From JAZIHH01 sp036678685 (GTDB lineage Bacteria > Bacillota > UBA4882 > UBA10575): a DNA stretch of 64,000 nucleotides. Each line of letters starts with the position of its first letter. Position 1 is the first letter of the stretch. The stretch spans positions 558,001 through 622,000 of the forward strand of contig JAZIHH010000020.1 of NCBI GenBank assembly GCA_036678685.1, written 5' to 3'. The position numbers and the translations under genes are program-made. Under the pieces are notes generated by a model. It searched no databases. It was not told the DNA's origin and saw nothing but the letters and a program-made list of their open reading frames with translations. Shown here piece after piece: positions 17,444-24,897 of the stretch.

Positions 17444-18670
17444 GTGTTGCCGTCCTTTGTCTACCAGGCCCGAGACAGGAAAGGGGCCATTGTGAAAGGA
17501 CAGATCGAGGCGGCCGGAATCCGTGAAGCCGCCGCCAAACTGCGGGACGAAGGCTTTTTCATCAGCTCTCTGCAGCCAGCAAGTGAAAGCAAGGCACCGG
17601 CGAGGGGGATGAAAACAGGGAAACGGGGAAGACCGGTCGGGCTCAGGGATCTGCTCCTTTTTACCCGTCAGTTTGCCGTCTTAATCAAGGCCGGGATCAA
17701 CATCACCGCCTGCTTAAAGATTATGGAAGAACAGGCGGAAAACCGGGTTTTGGCCGGGGTGATTGCCGGGATTAGACGGGACGTGGAAAGCGGTAACTCG
17801 CTTTATCAGGCTCTTGAGCGGTTTCCCAAGATTTTCCCCGCCCTTTACATTCATATGGTGGAGGCGGGGGAAGTCGGCGGGCAACTGGAGACGGTCCTGG
17901 AACGCCTGGGGGAATATTTTGAGCGCGAATTAATGCTCCGGAAAAAAATCGTCGGCGCCCTTACCTACCCGGCGGTCATCGCCGTCGTGGCCGTCGTGGC
18001 CGTGGTCTTGGTTATGCTGTTGATTATGCCCGTTTTCGTCGCGATGTTTACGGAGGCCGGGATTGAACTGCCGGCCTCGACAAAGGTTCTTATCGCCTTC
18101 AGCAATTTCCTCGGTGCTTACTGGTATCTGCTTCTGTTGTTTGTGGTTGCGGCGGCCGCCGGCTTCAACTATTACCGGAAAACTCCCCGGGGGAAAGCGG
18201 CGGTTGACCGGTTCTTCTACCGGATGAAGATTATCGGACCGGTGATCCAAAAGACGGTAGTGGCCCGTTTCTCCCGTCTCCTGGCCACCCTTCTCGACAG
18301 CGGGATCCTTATCACCACCAGCCTGGAGATTGTCGAACGGGCGGTGGTCAACAGTGTAATCGCCTCTTCCGTGGCGCAGGCCCGCCTCAATCTGACCAAA
18401 GGAAGCGGGCTGGCCGGTCCCCTGGCCGCGACCGGCGTTTACCCGGCCATGGTCACGCAGATGATTGCCGTGGGCGAGGAGACCGGGGAACTTTCAACCA
18501 TGCTCAATGAGATCGCCGATTTCTACGAAAAAGAAGCCGGCTACGCCGTAGAGAGTTTAACGGCCATGATCGAGCCGGTGGTGATCATCTTTATGGGGTT
18601 GGTGATTGGGGTTATTGTCATCTCGGTGCTTCTGCCTATGATGCAGATCAGCAGCGGGGCCACACTCTGA
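17444..18670 (+). CDS. pilC: Type IV pilus inner-membrane platform protein PilC
   Basis: The 408-residue protein has two GspF/PilC domains (about residues 70-195 and 275-398), each ending in membrane segments (VIAVVAVVAVVLVMLLIMP in the first and VVIIFMGLVIGVIVISVLLP in the last). PilC is the membrane platform on which PilB and PilT act. The start is GTG 17444 behind a GGGGGTGG site. A short GCCGTCGTG DNA repeat near 17981-18007 encodes the Val/Ala-rich first segment. Confidence 0.95.
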   Translation: MLPSFVYQARDRKGAIVKGQIEAAGIREAAAKLRDEGFFISSLQPASESKAPARGMKTGKRGRPVGLRDLLLFTRQFAVLIKAGINITACLKIMEEQAENRVLAGVIAGIRRDVESGNSLYQALERFPKIFPALYIHMVEAGEVGGQLETVLERLGEYFERELMLRKKIVGALTYPAVIAVVAVVAVVLVMLLIMPVFVAMFTEAGIELPASTKVLIAFSNFLGAYWYLLLLFVVAAAAGFNYYRKTPRGKAAVDRFFYRMKIIGPVIQKTVVARFSRLLATLLDSGILITTSLEIVERAVVNSVIASSVAQARLNLTKGSGLAGPLAATGVYPAMVTQMIAVGEETGELSTMLNEIADFYEKEAGYAVESLTAMIEPVVIIFMGLVIGVIVISVLLPMMQISSGATL

Positions 18671-18728
18671 GTTTAAATGGATACTCCTAAAACAAGAGGC
18701 GAAGGCCTTTGAAAGGAGGTGAACCGGA

Positions 18729-19148
18729 ATGCGGAAAAGGTTTTTTAGGGAGGAAAAAGGATTTACCTTGATCGAACTCTTGGTTGTCATGTTGATCCTT
18801 GGGATCCTGGCCGCGGTGGCGGTACCGCGCTTCCTCGACATGCGGAAAGATGCCCAGGCCTCAGCCTGCCAGGCAACGCGGCATTCCACGGAGACCGCGA
18901 TCGAGCAGTATTTATATTACTGGGCCCTGCGTCAACAGGGTGATACAATACAGGATCCCACCAGTTTTACAACAGAGCAGTGGCTCAAGGCTCTCTACAC
19001 GCCATTTCAAAGCCGGGGCGAAACCATCCAGCTCTTAAAAAATGAGCCTAAATGTCCGGATCCGTCCGGGCAATATGAAGTAGATAGTGAAACTAATACT
19101 GTGTACTGTAGCGTGCATTATCCGAAAGCTGGATCCGAACCTGAATAA
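18729..19148 (+). CDS. pilA: Type IV pilin (probable major pilin, PilA-like)
   Basis: The 139-residue prepilin has an 11-residue leader ending KG, then the class III cleavage motif FTLIELLVVMLILGILAAVAVP with Glu at mature +5. The mature globular domain is short, with two cysteines late in the sequence (KCPD and YCSV) that could form the D-region disulfide. It has the strongest ribosome site in the operon (AAAGGAGGTGA) and a stable hairpin after it, both consistent with high expression, so it is proposed as the main pilus subunit. No prepilin peptidase is in the window. Confidence 0.85.
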   Translation: MRKRFFREEKGFTLIELLVVMLILGILAAVAVPRFLDMRKDAQASACQATRHSTETAIEQYLYYWALRQQGDTIQDPTSFTTEQWLKALYTPFQSRGETIQLLKNEPKCPDPSGQYEVDSETNTVYCSVHYPKAGSEPE

Positions 19149-19199
19149 GGGACTGGGTCTATAGGGACGTTTCCATTATGTAAAGGTTTCGGCATCAAG

Positions 19200-19226
19200 G
19201 GGGAGGGGTTTCTTCCCCCCCTCCCC
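19200..19226 (+). repeat. GC-rich hairpin between the major pilin and the minor pilin genes
   Basis: GGGGAGGGG (19200-19208) pairs perfectly with CCCCTCCCC (19218-19226); no T run follows. It may stabilise the upstream pilin mRNA or reduce read-through into the minor pilin genes. Confidence 0.5.
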
Positions 19227-19312
19227 ATCCCATTTGCCTAAAAGGGAAAATGCTTCTGCCCGCGGAAATCTAAGCGGTCGGGGCAGGCGCGGACTGCGCC
19301 TGGGGAGAGAGA

Positions 19313-19768
19313 ATGAGAAAAAATAAAACATGCGCCGGCTTTACGCTGGTGGAACTGTTGGTTGTTTTGATGATCATTGCCGTGGCGGGAATGATTGCCG
19401 CGCCGCGGGTGGCAGATATAAGACGGACAATACGTTTTGATACTATTACCGACCAATTATTGAATGATCTCCGGTTTGCCCGCAGGAGTGCGATGGACTT
19501 GAACAGGAAGATACGGGTCGACTTTACGGGCGGGGTAAATTATGCTGTTACTGTGGCCGATACCGGGGAGCGGCTCCGGGAGCGGATCTATCCGGCGGAA
19601 AGCGCCGCCGGATGGGAGATTACTTCGGTCACCGATCCTCTCTTCTTTACCAGCAGGGGCCTTCCCCAAGACGCCTATGAAAAGCCGGTTGGAGGCGTAA
19701 TCAGGATCACGGGCGCGGGGAGACAACGGGAATTTAGAATTTTTATGGCCACGGGGATGATTCGCTAA
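19313..19768 (+). CDS. Minor prepilin, GspH/FimT-like
   Basis: The 151-residue protein has a nine-residue leader ending AG and the motif FTLVELLVVLMIIAVAGMIAAP. The following sequence, with ITDQLLNDLRFARRSAMDLNRKIRVDF, has the GspH/FimT pattern, in which an Arg/Ser-rich helix leads into a beta domain. Such minor pilins prime pilus assembly or sit at its tip; FimT-type proteins can bind DNA. It is 14 bases ahead of the next prepilin gene. Confidence 0.82.
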   Translation: MRKNKTCAGFTLVELLVVLMIIAVAGMIAAPRVADIRRTIRFDTITDQLLNDLRFARRSAMDLNRKIRVDFTGGVNYAVTVADTGERLRERIYPAESAAGWEITSVTDPLFFTSRGLPQDAYEKPVGGVIRITGAGRQREFRIFMATGMIR

Positions 19769-19781
19769 CGGGAGGTAGGCG

Positions 19782-20210
19782 ATGAAGAGACTGGGCATCT
19801 TCCGGCGGGAAAACGGTTTTACGCTGGTGGAAGTTTTGATCGGGGTGCTGCTTTTAGGGGCTATCGGATTAATTTTCACCAGTTCCCTCCAGTTTATGGG
19901 CAGGGATTACGAAACGGCCAGGCTTTTCAACCGGGCGTCCCGGCTGGCCGGCGACGAGGTCGAAAACTGCCGGGCCATGGTGGCCCGGGGCGAATTTGCC
20001 GCTCTTTCCCCTGACAAGGCCGGTGTCCATAAGGATTATACCATTCTCTGGCAGGTAAGGGATTTAACTTTCGACAGCAACGGTGATTTAGATTTAATCG
20101 AAACGAAGGATCCCGGGGAGGCGCGTTTTAAGGAGATCACGATCACCGTCACCCATAAGGTGCGCAAAGACGTCTCCGTCGTCAGAACTGTTCTGGTCGG
20201 CCGGCGGTAA
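19782..20210 (+). CDS. Minor prepilin, PilV/GspI-like
   Basis: The 142-residue product has a 12-residue leader ending NG and the motif FTLVEVLIGVLLLGAIGLIF, with Glu at +5. The RLAGDEVENCRAMV helix and the ITITVTHKVRK ending are typical of the PilV/GspI group (short minor pilins). GGGAGGTAGG precedes the ATG. It probably acts with its neighbours in the tip complex. Confidence 0.8.
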   Translation: MKRLGIFRRENGFTLVEVLIGVLLLGAIGLIFTSSLQFMGRDYETARLFNRASRLAGDEVENCRAMVARGEFAALSPDKAGVHKDYTILWQVRDLTFDSNGDLDLIETKDPGEARFKEITITVTHKVRKDVSVVRTVLVGRR

Positions 20211-20244
20211 GCCCGGAGTGGCCGCGGGTTGAAGGGGAAATTTT

Positions 20245-20760
20245 ATGAAGAAGAAAAAGAACGAAAGCGGTTTTACCCTGGTGGAGGTCCTGATCGCCCT
20301 TTCCTTGGTGACCCTGGTGGTGTTGTCCGTGGCCGGACTGCTGGGCGGCTTGCCCCGGTTCTATCTGCAGGTACGGGAAGACGAGGAAAGCGGGGAAATA
20401 ATCGAGACCGCCCTCAGTTTTATGGCCCGGGAAATCCGTTTTGCCACGATGTTTCATAATGATTCCGATCAGGAAAAACTGATTTTCCGCGTAAAAGAAA
20501 ACAGTGATGATCTTGAACTTCAGTATATATATGATCAAGCCGGCAACTGCTTACAGCGGCGGCGGTTGGTCATAAATTCCGGTGCGGAGCCAAGCACGGA
20601 ACCGATGGTCGATCAGGTTTACGAGTGGAAAATTGTCTATTTCAGCCCGACCGGCCCCGGCCGTTTTTCCCAAATCACCCTTGTGCTCAACGGCGCGCAA
20701 ATAACGGTCCGGCCCCGGCTGTTCCGGGGAGAAGACGCCGGCGGCGGCTGGTACGAGTAA
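20245..20760 (+). CDS. Minor prepilin, PilW/GspJ-like
   Basis: The 171-residue product has a nine-residue leader ending SG, then FTLVEVLIALSLVTLVVLSV. Its beta-rich C-terminal part (DDLELQYIYDQAGNCLQRRRLV in outline, VYEWKIVYFS) resembles PilW/GspJ prepilins. Cleavage and methylation would be by a PilD peptidase encoded elsewhere. It belongs to the run of prepilin genes with short gaps. Confidence 0.8.
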   Translation: MKKKKNESGFTLVEVLIALSLVTLVVLSVAGLLGGLPRFYLQVREDEESGEIIETALSFMAREIRFATMFHNDSDQEKLIFRVKENSDDLELQYIYDQAGNCLQRRRLVINSGAEPSTEPMVDQVYEWKIVYFSPTGPGRFSQITLVLNGAQITVRPRLFRGEDAGGGWYE

Positions 20761-20819
20761 AAGCTTACGCTAAAAAGTTTTGGCGCTTGCAAAAGAGGAG
20801 GAGATAAGGGGGGATAAAT

Positions 20820-22082
20820 TTGGGGATTTGGCGAAAGGAAAGGGGCGCCACCATCCTCCTGGCGCTCCTGGTCCTGGCGGTGGGTTCAGCCCTGGTTATC
20901 TCCATGAGTTTTTCCCGCCGGAACAGTCTGGCTTCCGCCCGGATGCAGGAATACTCGGCCAGGGCGTTGGACCTGGCGGAAAATGGTTTAGAGATTATGT
21001 TTCAGCGCCTTTGGATGCAGGTGAACGAGGAAGGCGACTTCGGTAAGTTTGCCGATGCCAAGGGTTTTGATACAGGGGAAATTGCTTTTGCCGGCGGCAC
21101 CATGCGGGTAACCACCAAACCGGTGGATCCGGCCGGCGGTACCAGGCTGCTGATTGTCGGCAGCGGTACGTTCCAGGGAATCACCCGCCGGGTGGAACAG
21201 GTGCTTGAGATCAATCTCCCGCCCGGACCGGCGCCGTCGCCCACTCCTCCCCCTGATACGCTTACGGACGATTACGGAACGGTCTCCGGTGGTGACACCG
21301 TGATAAATAAAGCCTGCCCGGGCAGTTATTATGCGGAAGAGAATATTACCGCCTGGGGAAATGAAGACAATTTTGCCCCCGGGGAAAAGATCTATCTGGG
21401 GACGCCGTCGGGGAATATAACCACCAGTTTGAACCGGGACGACGAGCGAGTGATTCTGGACGAAAACCCTCCGCCTCCGCAGACCGTCCACGTGGACCTG
21501 AACGCTATGAAGGCCGGCGCCGATGTGGTCTTTGAGGGGAGCATAACCTGGAATGATCTTCCCCCGGAGTATTATAATCTGCTCATCTACGTGGAAGGCG
21601 ATTTGGTTATTCATCATGATATTGATTTTGATGATATTGATTTTGCCGGTCCTTTAAAGAATCTGACCCTTGCGGCCAGCGGAAATATAACGATCAGTAA
21701 AAATGTCCGGTTTCACCAGGATGGCGTGGTGTTTAACGTAATTGCCGGGGGTAATATCACCTTTCACCAGCCGATCACCGCCAATCATCAGGAGGCGGAA
21801 GCTTTTTTCTATTCCGGCGGCAATATGGTTTTTAACGGGCATCACAGTTTGTATGGGGACAATTTCAGTTGCCGGATGCGCACGGAGGGAAATTTAACAA
21901 TCAACGGCGAGATTAGTTTTCAGGTCAAACCGATGACGATCAATATCCCGGGGGTCACGATCGGCCCCGGCGGCGGCCCCCATGATGAGAACGGCCACGA
22001 TGACGGCGATAATGAGGATGAGGACGATGACGAGAACAACGGGGAAATTCCTTTTACGATTGTCCGGTGGCGGGAACTGTGA
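20820..22082 (+). CDS. Large PilX-like pilus protein with beta-solenoid repeats and an acidic tail
   Basis: TTG 20820 follows AAGGGGGG by seven bases. The N terminus (KERG followed by ATILLALLVLAVGSALVISM) is a prepilin-like membrane helix lacking Glu at +5, as in PilX and GspK, proteins placed at pilus tips. After a Pro/Ser linker near residue 140, residues 220-385 contain regularly spaced strands G-N-I-T-I, G-N-I-T-F, G-N-M-V-F and G-N-L-T-I, suggesting a right-handed beta-solenoid. Near the C terminus is an Asp/Glu/Asn-rich stretch (GHDDGDNEDEDDDENNGE) that could bind divalent cations. At 420 residues it is much longer than usual PilX (about 170-200). A pilus-borne adhesin is a reasonable inference. 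Confidence 0.7.
   Translation: MGIWRKERGATILLALLVLAVGSALVISMSFSRRNSLASARMQEYSARALDLAENGLEIMFQRLWMQVNEEGDFGKFADAKGFDTGEIAFAGGTMRVTTKPVDPAGGTRLLIVGSGTFQGITRRVEQVLEINLPPGPAPSPTPPPDTLTDDYGTVSGGDTVINKACPGSYYAEENITAWGNEDNFAPGEKIYLGTPSGNITTSLNRDDERVILDENPPPPQTVHVDLNAMKAGADVVFEGSITWNDLPPEYYNLLIYVEGDLVIHHDIDFDDIDFAGPLKNLTLAASGNITISKNVRFHQDGVVFNVIAGGNITFHQPITANHQEAEAFFYSGGNMVFNGHHSLYGDNFSCRMRTEGNLTINGEISFQVKPMTINIPGVTIGPGGGPHDENGHDDGDNEDEDDDENNGEIPFTIVRWREL
21618..21644 (+). repeat. 15-bp tandem duplication inside the PilX-like gene
   Basis: GATATTGATTTT occurs at 21618-21629 and again at 21633-21644, encoding the duplicated D-I-D-F in HDIDFDDIDF. It is probably a local replication-slippage duplication. 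Confidence 0.6.
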
Positions 22083-22115
22083 GGGAAAACTTACAAAAAA
22101 GGCGGAGGACTGTCC

Positions 22116-23171
22116 ATGGCCAAGGCGAGTGTAGGGCTCGATATCGGGACCGGCGGCGTGAAGACGGTCCGGGTCTCGGGAACAAAGAACTTGCAGGTGA
22201 ACAGGTTCGCGACCGTTCCCTATGACGAAGGGGTTTTGGCCGGGGGTGTGGTGGCCGACCGGGCAACGGTGAGCGCCGCCATTAAGCAGGTTTTGCGGGC
22301 CGCCAGGATTAACCAGAAAAAGGTGGTGGCGGCCATTGCCGGTCAGGCCGTAGTGGTACGCCATATCAAGATGCCCTTGATGGAAGAGGAGGAACTGGCG
22401 GGCGCTGTGCGCTGGGAGGCCGAACGCTACATTCCTTTTCCCGTGGAAGAAGTAGTTCTTGATTATGAAATCATCGGCCGGGACCCGGAGGAGGGGACAA
22501 TGGGGGTCCTGCTGGTTTGCGCGCATAAGGATATTATCTACAGTCACCTGGATGTCCTGCACGAGGCGGGACTCCAACCTTTGGCCCTGGATATCCAGCC
22601 TTTTGCCATGATGAGAGGTTTGGGGATTGAACACCGCCGGCCGCAAGGCAGTGTCGCCATGTTGGATATCGGAGCCGGCAGCAGTGATTTGGTGATCGCC
22701 AGGGACGGGATTCCTTCTTTTACCAGGATTCTCCCGGTGGCGGGGAACCGCCTGACCGAACTGGTGGCCAAGTATACCAACCTCGGGAAGGCGCAAGCGG
22801 AAGAAGCCAAACTCGCCCATGACGGCCTCCTTCTTGAGGTGGACCCGTCGGCTACGGACAGGGAAAGCCAAGTCAACATGGCGCTCAAGGAAGGGTTGAA
22901 GGATCTGGTTTTGGAACTGCGCCGGTCTTTTGATTATTACCAACTGCAATATAAGGGGGAGGTCATTTCCGAGCTTATTCTCTCCGGGGGCGGGTCGCTG
23001 ATTAAGAATTTGCCCTCTTTTTTGGAAAAAGAATTGGGGATTAAAGTGTGCTGTGGCGTTTTTGACGGGCGTTTGCGGTGCCCCCCCTCCCTTTGGGAAA
23101 AGTTTAAAGAACAGTTGCCGGTGCTTACTGTTGCCCTGGGGCTTGCCCTGCGGGAGGTGACGGAAGATTGA
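22116..23171 (+). CDS. pilM: Type IV pilus assembly protein PilM
   Basis: PilM is an actin-like cytoplasmic ATPase-fold protein that binds the PilN tail and couples the motor to the inner-membrane PilN-PilO frame. The 351-residue protein shows the actin-fold phosphate motifs VGLDIGTGGVKTV at the start, AMLDIGAGSSDLVI in the middle and ELILSGGGSLI near the end. Length and order (pilM-N-O-P-Q) are standard for type IVa pili. The gene overlaps pilN by four bases. Confidence 0.96.
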   Translation: MAKASVGLDIGTGGVKTVRVSGTKNLQVNRFATVPYDEGVLAGGVVADRATVSAAIKQVLRAARINQKKVVAAIAGQAVVVRHIKMPLMEEEELAGAVRWEAERYIPFPVEEVVLDYEIIGRDPEEGTMGVLLVCAHKDIIYSHLDVLHEAGLQPLALDIQPFAMMRGLGIEHRRPQGSVAMLDIGAGSSDLVIARDGIPSFTRILPVAGNRLTELVAKYTNLGKAQAEEAKLAHDGLLLEVDPSATDRESQVNMALKEGLKDLVLELRRSFDYYQLQYKGEVISELILSGGGSLIKNLPSFLEKELGIKVCCGVFDGRLRCPPSLWEKFKEQLPVLTVALGLALREVTED

Positions 23172-23710
23172 GAATCAACCTGTTGCCTGAAGAATACCGG
23201 CCGCAACCGGCCCTTAGTCTCCGGCGCCTCCTGCTGCTCACCGGATTGCTGGTCTTTCTCGGGGCAACGCTGGTTTTTTGTGGCTATTATTGGTGGCAGG
23301 TCCGGACTTTGGAGGAAAGGTGCGCGGCCCTGGAGGCACATATCGCCGTCTATGACCAGGCGATAGAGGAAATTGCGGAAATCGAGGCTTTTATCGCCCG
23401 GGTCCGGCGCTGGGAAAAAGAGATTACGGATATCGGCCGGCTATATCCCCCCGGACGCAGGTTTTTATGGAATCTGGCCGCGGCTTTACCGGAGGAAATC
23501 TGGTTGACCGAGGTAAGGGTTTCCGGTGAAAACCTCACCATCAGGGGTGATTCTTTAAATTTAACGATGATGGGCCGGCTCTTGCAAAATATTAACAAAA
23601 CCCCGCTTTTTCACGGGTCGTTTTTAAAAGAAGTGCGGGAGAACACCCAAGGGGAGGTTAGATCTTACCAGTTTGAGGTAGAGATTGCAACCGGGAGGGG
23701 CCCTGAGTGA
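23168..23710 (+). CDS. pilN: Type IV pilus assembly protein PilN
   Basis: The 180-residue protein starts with the PilN signature INLLPEEYRP, which docks on PilM, followed by a membrane segment (about residues 20-42, LLLLTGLLVFLGATLVF), a periplasmic coiled coil and an alpha/beta domain (LPEEIWLTEVRVSGENLTIRG in part). The start is TTG 23168, overlapping the pilM stop, so translation is probably coupled. PilN and PilO form the periplasmic alignment heterodimer. Confidence 0.93.
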   Translation: MRINLLPEEYRPQPALSLRRLLLLTGLLVFLGATLVFCGYYWWQVRTLEERCAALEAHIAVYDQAIEEIAEIEAFIARVRRWEKEITDIGRLYPPGRRFLWNLAAALPEEIWLTEVRVSGENLTIRGDSLNLTMMGRLLQNINKTPLFHGSFLKEVRENTQGEVRSYQFEVEIATGRGPE

Positions 23711-24270
23711 AAAGAAAAAAAAAGAACCAGGTTCCCCTGATTTTACTGGGGATTTTATATCTTCTGACCGCCGGTTGGGCGGTGGTAAAAGGCTGGACCT
23801 ACCATGCCCGCACCCGTGAGTTGATCACGGCGGTCGCTGAAAAAGAAAATCAACTCCGGGCAGTCCGGGAGAGGGCGTACACCCTTCCGAAACGGCGGGA
23901 GGAATATAGAGAATATTATGAAAAAGCGGAAAACCTGACCAGGTTTGTGCCCACCCGGGAGGAGCAGGAACGGTTTATTGTCGAGTTGGAGCGCTTGGCT
24001 GGGTCCGCCGGGGTACGGATCCGCTCCTGCCGGATGCAGCCGGGCGCCGCTTCCATAACAGGAATGCCCGCTTACCGGGCTTACCGGTGGGACCTTTTGT
24101 TCACCGGTCAGTATCGGCATTTGGATAAATTCCTTTCTTTACTGGAGAGCGGGGAGAGACTGGTCAAAGTGGCGGATATGACTGTTCGTGCCACCAGCGG
24201 GAGCAATGAGGAAGAGTATATTTTAAATGTGGATTTAAAACTGGATTTAATTGTTCGGGCCGGGGGGTGA
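23707..24270 (+). CDS. pilO: Type IV pilus assembly protein PilO
   Basis: The 187-residue protein has a basic start (KRKKKN), a membrane segment (residues 8-25), a coiled coil to about residue 75, and a C-terminal ferredoxin-like domain (YRWDLLFTGQYRHLDKFLSLL near residues 118-145) as in PilO. It overlaps pilN by four bases. PilO pairs with PilN and contacts PilP. Confidence 0.9.
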   Translation: MKRKKKNQVPLILLGILYLLTAGWAVVKGWTYHARTRELITAVAEKENQLRAVRERAYTLPKRREEYREYYEKAENLTRFVPTREEQERFIVELERLAGSAGVRIRSCRMQPGAASITGMPAYRAYRWDLLFTGQYRHLDKFLSLLESGERLVKVADMTVRATSGSNEEEYILNVDLKLDLIVRAGG

Positions 24271-24274
24271 CCCA

Positions 24275-24895
24275 ATGGCGGAGGAGAAAAAAGAAAACAA
24301 AGCTCCCAGCCCTGTTTTGCTGGTAGTGCTGGCCGTGGCCGTGCTGGTTCTGGTTGTTGATTTTTTGATGAAGAAACAGGTTCCTTCCCCGGAACCCGCA
24401 TCACAGGCGGAGCGAACCCGTACGGAGCGGACAGTGCCGGTACTGCCCGCAGGAGAATCAGAAGCAAAGGATAGGGAAGAACAAATTGGGGCCGGGATCA
24501 TACCGCCGCGGGATCCTTTTCTCCCCCCCGCCGTGGTAAGAACGGCCCGCGCCCAACAGGCGCCGCCCGGACCCGCCCCGGCAGCGCCGGGAAGAGAAAC
24601 AGCCGGAACGAGTCCCCCCCCGGATTCCGGGCGACCGCCACCGGCGGCGGAAAAATCTCCGGTGGCACCGGCGGAAGGGGAGCACCGCGCGGCGGAACCG
24701 GTCTGGACCGGGACCATTGCCGCCGCCGGGGAACAGGTGGTGATCATAAAATACAAAAATAAATCCTACATTCTCCATCTGGGTGAGCAGTTGCCGGAGA
24801 CGGATTACCGGGTGACCGAGATCCGGCCGGAAATGGTGATTTTACGGGCGCCGGACAAAGAATTACGGTTGCGGCGAAAAGAGGAGGCGCAATAA
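24275..24895 (+). CDS. pilP: PilP-like periplasmic pilus protein
   Basis: ATG 24275 is preceded by a GGGGGG site inside the end of pilO. The 206-residue product has one membrane anchor (residues 13-31, VLLVVLAVAVLVLVVDFLM), a long Pro/Ala/Glu-rich linker, and a small C-terminal beta domain (WTGTIAAAGEQVVIIKY, SYILHLGEQLP). That is the GspC/PilP homology-region plan: an inner-membrane-anchored connector to the secretin. It uses a membrane helix rather than the lipoprotein anchor of Pseudomonas PilP. The call depends on position between pilO and the secretin gene. Confidence 0.75.
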   Translation: MAEEKKENKAPSPVLLVVLAVAVLVLVVDFLMKKQVPSPEPASQAERTRTERTVPVLPAGESEAKDREEQIGAGIIPPRDPFLPPAVVRTARAQQAPPGPAPAAPGRETAGTSPPPDSGRPPPAAEKSPVAPAEGEHRAAEPVWTGTIAAAGEQVVIIKYKNKSYILHLGEQLPETDYRVTEIRPEMVILRAPDKELRLRRKEEAQ

Positions 24896-24897
24896 TA

